Source: Sipunculus nudus
Taxonomy: Eukaryota; Annelida; Sipuncula; Golfingiida; Sipunculidae
Reading direction: 5' to 3'
Assembly (NCBI GenBank): GCA_026874595.1
Contig: CM049315.1
Span: 72,091,416 to 72,155,415 of the forward strand
Length of the DNA stretch: 64,000 nucleotides
In this document: piece by piece, positions 47,431 to 58,980 of the stretch
Position numbering within the stretch: position 1 is the first letter of the stretch
How the letters are laid out: the number at the start of each line of letters is the position of its first letter
The notes under the pieces: generated by a model
The model's database searches: none
What the model was told of the DNA's origin: nothing
What the model saw: the letters and a program-made list of their open reading frames with translations, nothing else
Translations under genes and position numbers: made by a program

Positions 47431-48275
47431 CTTGTTTAAATACTTTATCATCCTATTTAAACACTGATTCAACAAAAGAATAATCATGAATCATGTCCAT
47501 ATTTCGCTCATATTAGCTTGGTCACCGTTTTAAACAAATAGTCATTATGTAATCCAGTGGTTTTTCATACTTGTATGTTCATTTACACATTCGTGTCACG
47601 AGAAGTCAATATTTGAATTGTCTAAGTTAATTTGCATGAACTTTGATTTATAAAATTATTGGCCGTTTTACCCACCTTCGATTTTATTACAATATGGGCC
47701 GTTTTACCCACTTGCGATTTTATTACAATATGGGCAGGGTATAGTTATTACAATATGGGCCGTTTTTTATTACATTATGGGCTATTATTACATTATGGGT
47801 CGTTTTTATTACAATATGGACCGTTATTACATTATGGGCCAGTTATTACATTATGGGTCGTAACAGTAGCAACATTAAGACGGTGGCCCCATTCAATAGA
47901 AGCCAAACTACAGGCGGTACCGACCATCCCAAACTGGTTAGCTTAGAAAAAGAGGCAACCACCTAATCAACAGTAGCCTTTCACAAACGACACACAAATC
48001 TTCCAACAATGATTGGAATGACCTAACCAAATTTCGCATTGACCTAGAACAACATAAAATTCCGAAATCTTGATAATATTTTGTTTTTACAAAAGTTTTA
48101 AATAGGGGTTTCAAGTACTATTTTGGCCAACATTGTGTCGGCCCTCTCCTTTAAACACAAACTTGAAAAATTCTTAAACCAAACATCTGTTGCCATCAGA
48201 AACTTTTAGGAGCAGAAACGCTTCTTCCATACTATGATTTGAGGTACTATATGTCAGTATTACAAAAACACTTTG

Positions 48276-48279
<4 letters not shown>

Positions 48280-48310
<31 letters not shown>
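48280..48310. repeat. (TA)n microsatellite
   Basis: About 15 TA units. Confidence 0.97.
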
Positions 48311-48314
<4 letters not shown>

Positions 48315-48450
48315 GATACATTTCTACCTAATGTCTCTACTCACAGCTTTTTACACATTTACATACCATGGATTTTCTAGATTAGGTGGACGAATCCCAT
48401 TTTCACAGATACAAAAGAAGACGTTTCTACAATAAGAAGACCTTACATTC

Positions 48451-48645
48451 CAGGGGCGGATCCAGGATTTAGGAAAAGGGGGGGTCCAACCCAGGAGGGC
48501 TTATGAAAATCCTAAAAAAAAAGGTCATCACGTCCGGAAAGGGGGGGGGGGCCAGGCCGCAAAATTACGTCTAAAACCCCTTAAAAAAGGTTGCTTCGGG
48601 TGAAAAAGGGGGGGGGGGGGTCCGGACCCCCTGGATCCGCTTCTG
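48451..48645 (+). mobile_element. hAT-like MITE, copy 2
   Basis: A 195-bp element with ends CAGGGGCGGATCCAGG and CCTGGATCCGCTTCTG. Same family as 40,610-40,806. It contains two long G-runs. I see no convincing 8-bp target duplication (TTACATTC on the left, AATTCTGG on the right). Confidence 0.8.
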
Positions 48646-48828
48646 AATTCTGGACCTGGGAAACCAAACAATCGTAATAAATCTCGTCAATTCCAAGAGC
48701 AGCGACCCCACAATCTCATCTTAGTACACATTTCCTGATAGGCCTATCACTGGCCTGTACAACGATTGATCGAATTCCTGAAGTTGAGATGGAATGCCTC
48801 TCGTCCATTTTTCTCCTATCCGGGGGTC

Positions 48829-49029
48829 TTCCCGTTGCACATCAGACATTTGACATATGCTTAAAGGAACACTTGGCAGCTGCAGGTTTAAACGCAGGTC
48901 AGTATTCTGAGCACAGTTTTCTGATAGGGGCCGCAACTATGGCAGCTTCAAGAGGGATGTCTGACACAAACATTTTTTACTTGGTTAGATGGCAATCAGA
49001 CACTTTTAAAATATATCTGAGGCCCCATT
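48829..49029 (+). pseudogene. tyrosine recombinase C-terminal remnant (Crypton/DIRS-like)
   Basis: The frame reads LKEHLAAAGLNAGQYSEHSF, LIGAATMAASRGMSDTNIFY, LVRWQSDTFKIYLRP. This matches the end of the tyrosine-recombinase catalytic domain of eukaryotic transposons (HSFRIGAATxAA...GRWxSxAxxxYIR). The Arg of the HxxR motif is Leu (HSFL), and the Gly of GRW is Val. The Tyr of IYLR sits where the nucleophile should be. Only about 65 residues remain, with no upstream catalytic Arg, so it is a dead fragment. Confidence 0.75.
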
Positions 49030-50872
49030 ACATCCATTAGGTTTAAATTAGACCATTACTCTGCAAACAGTTAAAGGATTGCTCATTCCCTCGTAGGTTA
49101 AACATTATCATATATCACAAAAGACAGGTAATCTAACCTATATTAGCATAACACAAATACCAGGAACAGGCTCCGTGGGAACTCACTGCTGGGAGACCAG
49201 ACCCTGTTAACTGACAGTCAATTCTCGGTTCGTTCAAAATGGTTCATAGGCTTTATTGGGGAGTTGACATACCTCTTGGACGAAGCCAAATTCCTCATTG
49301 AATGAGTTGATTATACCGAGGAAACTGTCAACGAATGATCTGAATCCATAAGGCTCAGATTGTATGCTGGTTTCGTTTATTCTATTTACATATATATTAC
49401 CAGCTATTACTGTTTTCATGATCAGCTGTGGAACCGTGAGTGCCCGAGCTACAACAATATTGATTTGCATGAGAATATCTCAAGCGTACATAAACTAGAT
49501 TTATTAAATACCTTTATTATCTAGATACGTTTGATCGTAGTGGGCATCTTCTTTCTACGTAATGGAAAATTACTTTGCCTGTACCCAGGCTGATGCCCTC
49601 ATCGATATGTAGGTCACGCTGGTACCAGTAAATGTATGCGTATATGGACACATTAAATAATATAAAAATTAAACTCATTGCACTGATGCACAGGAGAATC
49701 GTACTATGTAGTCTTGATGGGAAGAACAAGCATGTTTTATTGCACATAGATACGTATGTATATTTATACTGAGTATATACAGATATAAGTATGTATTCGT
49801 ATAAATTGTAGAGCAGATGTATCTGGTGTAGTTATTCGTTACTGCGTGTAAGCTCGTAAGGCTCGTAATTGTAGGTATACAATTGATTATACGTATGAAA
49901 TACGTGCTCAGGGCTGGTATCGTTCCTTCTATTTTGCTTTTTTCCTTCTCTCACAAAACAGGGACTGCATTGTACTCGATGTAGGGTTCTACAGCGATGA
50001 CGGTATAGTCGCATGCAACCTACATCCTAGAGACGCTGAACACGTGAAAAAGAAAATTTGCAGGGAAGATAATAAGCAAACTTGGACTGAAAAACCAACC
50101 GAAGTCAATAAAGTCAATAGACTTCTTGGACATCACATTGGACCTTAATAAAGAAAATATATATTATAATTATATATAATATCCCAACTTGTACCCATAA
50201 TCACAGTAGTAATCCCATCCATAATAAAGAATGTAACAGCGAGTATAAAAAAAAACAAACAAAAAAACAGTCCACCATTTCATCCAGCGCAGAAGTATTT
50301 AAAAGAGCTACACCACCATACCAAGATGCATCACAGAAAAGCGGATATAACTTCAACTAAAATACTCCGAACCGCAACAACCCAACTTAAGCAGTAAGAA
50401 GAAAAAAAGAGCGAGGCACATCCTATGGTTCAACAACTTCTGCAACATCCTGGTAAGTGTTTTCCCAGGACCACATACTGCATAAAATCATGCATCGTAA
50501 CACCGTTACACTCAGCTACAGCTGGATGCCAAACATGAAACATATAAAATCGGCACACAACCAAAGACTACTCAGTCATGAAAAAAGAAAAAAAAACACC
50601 TAAGTTACTCAGACAAGATGTCGGATCAAGATAGGATGTTTAACACATGAACTGGATTCTGTAAATACACCTTTGTAATCGTTTATATATTTTGAAGGCC
50701 TTAGATAAACGATAATGAATCATGATGTATTCCGAAGATTTGTGATTTAGGACATAATACGAGCACATGGTTGATGCGGACTAAATAATGTATTTAAAAT
50801 CGTGCACGCATGTGTATATTAGCTGTGACATAAGTCCTTTCTTAAGTTGTGACATTTTGTAATTGTTTAACA
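49030..50872. other. no supported gene
   Basis: Two minus-strand frames, 49,747-49,517 (one possible membrane segment, YIYWYQRDLHIDEG) and 49,470-49,234, have somewhat protein-like content but no family match and no connecting splice sites. They might belong to the membrane-channel pseudogene upstream, but I cannot show it. Confidence 0.4.
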
Positions 50873-52486
50873 TTAGATCAAGTCGTCCCGGTCGTCTCCG
50901 CAGTCTTGTTTAAGTAGAATCGACCTGTGGCTGATTTTGGAACGAACTAGGCTGATATCGGACGACGCAGTATTCGGTCTCCATAATAATGCCAGATCCT
51001 CCCGGCTGATCGGTCCCATTCTGCTGGTCACGTGACCCCCGATCATCCCTGCGATTTGCGTCCTCATGACTCTTTTAAAGCCAGCCAGTACCCAAACTGA
51101 TCCATATAGGAAGAATTGAATTCCAGTATCTCCGATATAAGAATTATCTTCTTCGCACTGATGTTTTGTCTTGTGCCTAATTCTCCGCCTATAGGAAGAC
51201 TGTTTCCAAGGTAAGATTTTCCAAAGTTTGTACGCTTGTTAACATAGCATATACGAGCGATGCAGGCAATTGCTGAAAACCCAACAATGATTATAATAAT
51301 TACCAAAATTACCTTCGTAGAGTACGAGTCGTTCATGTAACAGATGTATACATCGTAGTTCGGGATTTTGCATTCAAATTTACCAGGACCACTCCAAAAG
51401 GTGTGACCTTTGTCATCCACAGTTTTGAAGATAAGTACAAGGTACGTTAAGACAGAGGCGCCACAGACACCTAACACAGAAACCTGCGTGGCTATATATA
51501 GTTTCCATACCTTTGTCGCATGTGCATTAAGCCAATTATTGATAATATTATAAAGGTCTGTGCGCCGATGAATGTCAGTTTTAGTGTCTCCGTCATTTCT
51601 GTGTCGCCAACGAGAGATGTTAGAACACATATCTGTCATGGCGTACTTTACATCACTTTAAAGTCGTCGCAGTTTCAGAGTCGCCCCCATCTGCCATACA
51701 AGCAGAGGTATGACGAATAGTAGTCCCTGGATTGCAAACGCCACAGAGAATCCGTATTTCCTGACACTCACGATAGCAGATATATCTGCTAAGTTACCCA
51801 TGTTTTCGTCACAGTAACGGTCAATGAAGGTAATCCTGGTGTCCATTTAACTTCTCTGGGGTTGACATTGCGGGGTTTCCACTATAAATATAAAAATGTT
51901 ATATATATATATATATATATATAAAACAATATATATATATATATATGGTTGAAAGAATTGGTATATCAAATTTGAGGAAAAATACGCAGTTTCAAGTTGA
52001 CTGGAGTCTCAATAATATAGTATTTCACCTGATTTGACCTTAAAATCAATTCAATGTTATTACATTTTGAAGTACACAAGGTGACTATTTCGAATAAATA
52101 GATTACCTAATTTGAGGGAAATATATGCAATGCTTCAACAGGTATGGGGGTCACAGGAAACCTATATTTCGACTCTAAATAGCAAGGTCAAGGATCAATT
52201 TTTCAAATTAACCCGAGATTTTCTACTTTGTTTATAAAATTAGAGTTATTATTTAAACCACGCGCTGATAAATAAAAGGAACACTAAGGTTAACCATAAT
52301 TAAAAAAAAAAAAAAAAACAGAAATGCTTAGACGTACCCAGGAGGTCCTCCAAAAAGGAAATAACAGCTACAGAAAAACTGAAGACGATATTCCCGGAAA
52401 TGACGATGGCTTCAAACATCAGCTGAGGTCTGATCTTCTTGTTGTCCAAGGGCAGCAACTGACTGGTAAAACTAGCAACCGGCCTT
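50873..52486 (-). pseudogene. innexin/pannexin-like four-transmembrane channel pseudogene
   Basis: An exon at about 52,486-52,338 encodes a hydrophilic start and TM1 (MFEAIVISGNIVFSFSVAVI) and ends at donor CTGG|GTACGT. A second exon begins at 51,881 after TATTTATAG. It encodes RITFIDRYCDENM, TM2 (YGFSVAFAIQGLLFVIPLLV), TM3 (KLYIATQVSVLGVCGASVLT), FECKIPNYDVYICYM, TM4 (KVILVIIIIIVGFSAIACIA) and a cytoplasmic tail. Four membrane spans with cysteines in each extracellular loop, and the FID-YC ... Q-x-LLF-x-P-x-x-x-W pattern, fit the innexin/pannexin connexin-like fold. It is weaker than a true innexin, so LRRC8- or CALHM-type channels remain possible. Two in-frame TAA codons (51,849-51,847 and 51,660-51,658) and a frameshift near 51,070, after which the frame from 51,067 to 50,873 continues the tail, mark it as a pseudogene or an error-rich copy. 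Confidence 0.5.
51900..51946. repeat. (TA)n microsatellites in the pseudogene intron
   Basis: Two TA runs separated by AAAACAA, 20 bp from the acceptor at 51,882. Confidence 0.95.
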
Positions 52487-52992
52487 AAAAGGTGTATAAA
52501 AATTTATAAACTTGATTGCCTGGTCAGCTACAATTTTGTGATTTATAATGTTTATCGAAAAGAAAGCTCATACATCCAGTGACGTCATTGGTTTGATAGA
52601 TGCAAGGAAATTACAAAATTCGGCCTATGTAATATAACAAAAATAGTTCCGTGTCGTTTTATTTAACTGTGCTACAGAAAAGCTGACTGCTGGTACATGT
52701 CAATAACCCTACAATTTAGCTTTAGAATGATATAATGTTATTTTTATATTGACTCGGAAAGTCAATAAAATCTTAAGTAAGAAAGGAATAACTAAATGGT
52801 AAAACGGAAATTTAGGACCAATGAATGACCACACAAAGACAAAGATTTAAGACCCTTGGGTGTTACCGTAATGGTGATGTCCCAGTTAGGCGACTCTTTA
52901 GGTGACTACACGCAACTAGGATGTAACAATATTATTGTCAAGATGTTGCCGGTATATTCATGGGTAGTCTCCTCAAATCGCCATAAGACTCA

Positions 52993-53265
52993 TATCCTCT
53001 TACCTGTCGCCGCGTGATATTCTACATGGTCAACTGTTAAAGCGTAGCCTGACTTTAATAGGCGTAGGTGCTGTCGTTGGTTGTCGCTAGGTAACGTAGG
53101 TTGTCGAATATGCTGTCCTTGGTTGTCATTAGGTGATATTTCGGCGATCTTTGTCTCAAGCAAATGAAACAGTTTGTCAGGCAGCACCAATGTGGTTTTT
53201 GGATTCAGCTTCTTCTTCTTGCTGGGACAGCAGTACTCTAGATTTTTCCAGGTAAAAGATCTACT
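52993..53265 (-). CDS. possible 5' exon of the membrane-channel pseudogene
   Basis: A minus-strand frame with RSFTWKNLEYCCPSKKKKLN, PKTTLVLPDKLFHLLETKIA and two related halves (ISPNDNQGQHIRQP / LPSDNQRQHLRLL) runs into a good donor, ACAG|GTAAGA. It lies 0.5 kb upstream of the TM1 exon. The phases do not match any acceptor I can see there, so the link is only positional. The internal near-repeat GACAACCAA(G/C)GACAGCA suggests a short tandem duplication. Confidence 0.25.
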
Positions 53266-56200
53266 GCCAAACAGACCTCGTTTTGGCCTACTTCATTCAA
53301 GTCTCCTAGTCTTCCTATTTTGCTAATATTTTACAATGAATGCTACCGCAAGTACCTTTAAAGCTTCTTTTTTTGCAACATCAATACAATCACCATGCAG
53401 GATTACTGCAAAGTATACCCCTTACTCTTTATTATTGGAAAACTTTGAGAGCCCAGTTGTCGTGAATTCTTCTCACTTCTCTTTATGATCATAGAACGTG
53501 CAGGGGCTCGTCATAGCTTGTAGCTGGTGGACGGAGCATGGTTTCATGTGTTGTAAGTTTTCGCCATTGTGGTTGTAAGTTGACGTGGTTGTGGTCTTAG
53601 GTTGTCGTTGGTGATTGTCCTTTGACGCGGCAAATGTGCAGTAAATTGATTTCAGATAGGTGTTAGGCTATTAAAGCATGTGGTAGACCACGATGGTCAG
53701 CAGTCCCATTCGAGACCGCCTAAGTGAGACAGACCCATAACTGTGCACACGGTTGCATGATGTTGTTTTTTTTTTAATTGTGTGCGTATTGTTGCTAACA
53801 AATAAATTTTATCATTTTAATCATTTTGGTCAGCAGGTATATTACCAGCAAGTGAAAACCTGCTAAACAAACTCTAAGTAATTATTTTTTTCAGTACTGT
53901 AGTGTGAAAGTCAGGGAGGACATAATGATAGATTTTGATATGTACGTGTATATTGATATAGGCCGAAGTGATTTCTTTCGGGTATGAAGTACTCGCCCAA
54001 TGTTTGCCATGGCATTGAGTCACTTCTGTGAAACTCAAGATCACTTGCGTCTTATTTAGTCCAGAGGTTCTCCGCAAGAGAGTAGTTTGGCAAATGTGTA
54101 TTCGTCCAGAAGAAAACACCCGTTGCCTGTCGAATTTTCGTATAAAAGCAAGAACGGTTTGCAAAGCTGTTCCAGGTTTTCCTACGAAGACAAACATGTA
54201 TACTCACAGCCTGTAAAAGCCAAACACGTATGGGTATTTTGTATAGACAGAAGTATCTAAACAGTACGTCTTAAACGTTAGCTACTTGACAAGAAAATCA
54301 AGGGCAGTCACATTTACTATATTTTGGCACTTAATCAAAGGAAATTAAAGAGAAGAGAAATATTTATATGAATATATGTATATTATACATTTATATTTCA
54401 TTGTCAGGTATGCACATTTTAGCATTTAAAGAACAATATGCATTTAAAATTAAAATTAAAAATCCATTAGGAATGTTGTATGTCTTTAATGTGATTACCA
54501 AGAAAGGTGTTCCAAAATGAAAACAAACAGGACTGACATATAATACATAGAAGAAAAGCCATCCTAGTTCATATTTCACAATGCAAATTTACATATTGCT
54601 GGACAGATGAGTATATTTACAATTACAATGAAGACAATTTTGTCTAAATTTAACTCCCGGTATTTACCCCACGAATGCAATATTTCTAGTTCCTCGGTGG
54701 ATCTGCCCAAATATGTTTCTTCAATGATGAGAAAAAGCTAATTTTTTTAAGCTGGCGTCATCATTTATGACAAAACGGTACTATCTGCTTTGCCTGAGTA
54801 AGGAAGAACCTATCAAAACTACGTAGCTTTCATAGCTGCAATAATGAGGGTTCACAATTTTTTTAATTAAAGCTTAGGGAATTATATGAGTAAATTTTTA
54901 GGGGCCCATTACAACGGAAGGCGAGGCATGACAAGTCTCTAGGGAACGAACGAATGACGTTAAAATTGGCTTCAATATAACAGAGTTCCGGATCTCAACT
55001 TGGTTACATGAAACAAAACGAACATCGAGCATATACTTAGATCGTTTTATCGATCTGTAGTTACGGTTCAAGCTTCGACCACTCGTCTGATCTGTTGTGA
55101 AACCCAGCCGACAGCGATCACTTAATTAACATTGCACACATGAATAAGCAAATTTTCATAATCAGGGCGTAGTTAAATGGTTCTTTCACCGCTGTTTACT
55201 ATCCGGCTTGGTTGAGTGCTTATGTTTTATTGTTTGAACCAAATACAGTACTCAGGATACGGCACATGTCTAATTAATGATAATAAAAGGAAAAACATGA
55301 CATTTTTATCCAACAAAAGTCATAATAAAGCAGCGAACTGTATCAATAATGGGCAGAATAAGAGACACATTCGTTCCGTACAGTGAACTTACACATGGTA
55401 AAAAAGACCTGCAGTTACAAATGGATACACCGCCCGCAATGAAACGCCGCTTTGCAATTTTTGCTTCACAGAGGGCTGTGACATATGCCACTACAAGAGT
55501 ACACATAAAACTCTATATGCAACACCATCGGGCAACTGCATGGCCAGTGGAACGTGAAACTTAGGAAATCAACGATCTGGCATATCCGGACCTCTGTCGA
55601 CAACTGGTTACGCATTGCTGAAGATTCGAGTCAGGTGATCCGATTTCCTAGGGGGGGGGGGGGAAGCATGGGATCATGAAAGGCGCTGTTAATGTTTACG
55701 AGAAGCTAGGAATAGATAACGACTAAATGCTAGGGGGAATTAGAAAGCTGTTTTGGTGAAACAATGGGGATAACTGGCTTTAACTATTTTACTGAAACCA
55801 TTTTCTTGCTGTACATTTGTTGTAAATAAAATTATTTTATAATATGTTTTTTATTTTTCGTGTCTGTCCGAGCACGTGTGCGAAAGTGATAATCATTTAT
55901 TTGGTTAATACTAAAAATATAAGCATACCTTTTCATATACATCCGTTACAGATGTTATATACCAGTTATGTTTTCAGGTAATTTCCCGAGTTCAGTTCAT
56001 TACAACAGAAATTCAATGCAATGATCCAATTCCCATGCGACAAATATGTTCATTATAACGACACCTGACTAAACGAGACAGGACCTATATACAAAATAGT
56101 TACTACACGAAGCTTAAAACTGCGCTTACCGCCAAATTCGATGAATCCATGAGGTGTACATGATACAACGACCGTGACCATTTTATTTTCAATTAACTTC

Positions 56201-57330
56201 TTTCGCTAATTAATTTCAAAGGAACATTGAACAATGTGCCGGTAATGTAAATTTAAACTGTGGATGGCACAAAATATCTTTATTTTGCCTTTTTACAACA
56301 AAAAACTCAACATTCTTTTAATATCGTTAATAATATTGTTAGTGGTTTCTTAATACATAAGAAATTAAATAGTTATTTCTTTTATTGCATCTTTCCAATT
56401 GCGTCATTTTGATATTTTAAATTATATTTTATATTTTAGAATTTTTTAGAGATTTCACCTGTTACCGAGTACCTTGGCAAGTTCTTCAGAAATTGAAACT
56501 CAGTACGCAGTTGTACAGACATGTGGATTAATAAACAGTACGTAGCGCTACCTATTTTTATTTTATTTGTAAATATCACGCCACGTTAATCATACCGTGT
56601 AGGTATCTATTTTTTTCTGAACCATATGACTATTTTTCACCAGTTTTATATAAAAAACTGATTTACATTTTTCTATAAATATATCTATAAATAGACCTAG
56701 ATAATCCAATGGACCCTACACTTCAAGCAAGAAGTAATTAATGACGCATTTATTAACATTGTACCAGTATCAACGTAATCATTTTCTTGAACTAAAAATT
56801 GCGCATTACGTAGAAAGCATTCGAAATTAGCCCTTTATTTATTTTCACACGTGTTTGTGGGATGGGTGGGAGGCATCTTTTCCCCTTGAATTCACATCCC
56901 TAAACAGAACAAAGAGGACAGGATTAATGTCATCACAGGCGCTTGAATTCCTCTTGGTACAAACACTGGATTAAAAAGATCATGAGATCATGCTGAGATT
57001 ATGATGTTCAAGTTTGAGACCTACTACAAGACAAAGGGACCTTATAGGTAACTGTTCACCTGACTTGTGCCGTTTCCCGTAGCACAGTTATAATTAATGC
57101 TGGCTTATTTCAATGAGAACTATCATAACAATTATAAAGTAACCAGTACAGTGACACTAACCGCTGTGCTTCATGCCATGAGAATGATGGTGGGCTTATA
57201 AAAAGTACTTTCGGTAAGCTATTCTAGCCAAATTCTTTGTTATATACATAAATGATAGTAGAGGTAATTAAGCACTGATAAAATGAATGAAATAATCAAA
57301 TTATGAACAATTATTCAGGTTTACTTACAG
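53266..57330. other. about 4 kb with no supported gene
   Basis: Mixed AT-rich sequence with a G-run at 55,652-55,664. Openings at 53,874-54,216 and 55,306-55,564 are open on both strands and show no family resemblance. No repeat family recognised. Confidence 0.5.
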
Positions 57331-57483
57331 ATTAAACCAAACCTTATTCCGGCATGTAAAAGCACGCTTCGCCGCAAGCCGAACTGCTGTGATCCAAGTG
57401 GAATGCCTTGTCCTAAAAAAATTCAAACCACAAAACCATTGACCTCAATACAGTTCCTGTCTTTACCTAGCATTATATCATAA
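57331..57483 (+). CDS. possible cysteine-rich terminal exon
   Basis: After the acceptor-like CAGGTTTACTTACAG, 50 codons read IKPNLIPACKSTLRRKPNCC, DPSGMPCPKKIQTTKPL and end at TAA. Four closely spaced cysteines look like a small disulfide-rich domain, but there is no partner exon and no known family, so it may be chance. Confidence 0.2.
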   Translation: MKPNLIPACKSTLRRKPNCCDPSGMPCPKKIQTTKPLTSIQFLSLPSIIS

Positions 57484-58980
57484 CACAAACACGTGAAGGA
57501 AACGCTCTTCAGACTTAGTCGGTGAAACGGCTTTTGCCGTTAACAATTCTTGTCAAACATGTTTTTTATTAGTCATATGTGATGCCACCTTATGGATGAT
57601 TTAAGGACAAAGCACATAATATGTTATGTTTTTGTTAACACACAACTCCACAGTAACGGAGCCCTTGAGGTTTCAGCCGGTTAAAGTAAGTAGAATCGAA
57701 ATTAGACACCACTGAACATAAACCGCTGAATACCAGGTGATCTATTTTCTGTAGTTTCAAATATCTCTGTTAAAAATAACCGAATCAATACACATATTTT
57801 TGTGTTGTTTCACACTTCATGTTGCCGTTAGGCACTTGACACCTATCAGCGCAGTTTAAGCACATTTCATTGCAGCGTTTTCAGTGCCCGCCTGACGGGT
57901 TGTTCGCTCACACAACACACCGCCTTGCACTGCATTTGTTAACACATCCTAGTCTGACTGACCATGGGCAGCTTAGCAGGCCCTGACTCACAGGGCTGTG
58001 ACGTGATTCGTCGGGAACTGGGTCAGCGAAGGATTTAAAGCATCGGCTCGACAAGGTCAATCAGAGCTGTTTTGCCCCCCGCCCCCTACGAACTGAGCCA
58101 CAAATCGCCATATTTACCGAATTTGCATTCAGTTTCTGTAATCTGTGAAGACTTCAGGTTCAGTAGGTTTGTATAGTAAATATAACTTTGCATAAATTCT
58201 TTGATTTTTAGATTTCATTTCATTGTTTCGACCTGAAATCACTTGTTTAGAAATATTGCGACATATTTTTAAGGGAGTGTAATCTGTAAAACTTCCACAG
58301 AGATGGGTTGTACTGTAAAATTTTGTGAAACAGATGCCAGTCCACGGTGAGCGATAATACAAGAATAGTATACATATTGGAAGGGGGGATGTTTAGGCTG
58401 TCTCGGTTCTATAGAATTTCAGTATCCAATACCCAGCACAAGCAAGATCGGGGTTTTGTACATATCCCATTAGCCATGGGCCCTGTTTACAAGAAATCAT
58501 TTTAATATGTTCTTTAAAAATATGCTGGCGTATCATACAGCTAATTTGAATTAGAAGTTTAAAAGAATGTTTCGTATCATTTATTTCATCCTATGAATGT
58601 AAAATTATCATCTAGGGTATCTTTGAAATAAGTCAAAAAGGCCTGAATTGTCATTAAGCAGGTATTGCTAGATTTTGAAAAAAAAAGATAAATACCTCAG
58701 ATTCGATGCCTCTTTGACCAGATCTCTGTCAGTTAGGGCTCAATTGCATCTGATAAAATATTGTCAGTATTTCATTAACAAAAATATGTTTAACATGAAA
58801 GAACACAGCTTAAATAAATTTTCGGTATATCATTTTGTTTATCATAGGCACTGCATATTTTGATCTTATCCTCACTAATGTCCGCATACAAGTATGCATC
58901 AGGGTAAAAGTTGTCACTTCAGGACATTTTATTTGCAGACTTACTGTAACCATAACGCATCTTTCCATTCTAATTTACCG
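57484..58980. other. no supported gene
   Basis: AT-rich; nothing recognised. Confidence 0.5.

Larger units (their letters stand above)
46239..47865. mobile_element. foldback-type DNA transposon with repetitive long TIRs and 5-bp TSD
   Basis: A 1,627-bp element starting TGTTACAACCCATAATGTAA and ending TTACATTATGGGTCGTAACA, flanked on both sides by GTAGC (46,234-46,238 and 47,866-47,870), a perfect 5-bp target duplication. The outer ~200-270 bp at each end are tandem repeats of a ~20-bp motif, CCCATA(A/T)TGTAATAA plus a short GC-rich spacer, in inverted orientation. The interior has (ATT)n, (TA)n, the end of a hAT-like element and no coding capacity, so it is non-autonomous. The superfamily is unknown to me. 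Confidence 0.85.

Noticed and set aside
49234-49747. Two minus-strand frames with possible membrane helix
   Set aside because: Could belong to the channel pseudogene but no splice sites or homology support this.
53874-54216. Overlapping frames on both strands, one with an acceptor-like TCTTATTTAG
   Set aside because: Neither strand shows a recognisable domain, and the two readings contradict each other.
55306-55564. 71- and 66-codon overlapping frames
   Set aside because: Open on both strands by chance; no splice sites or family match.
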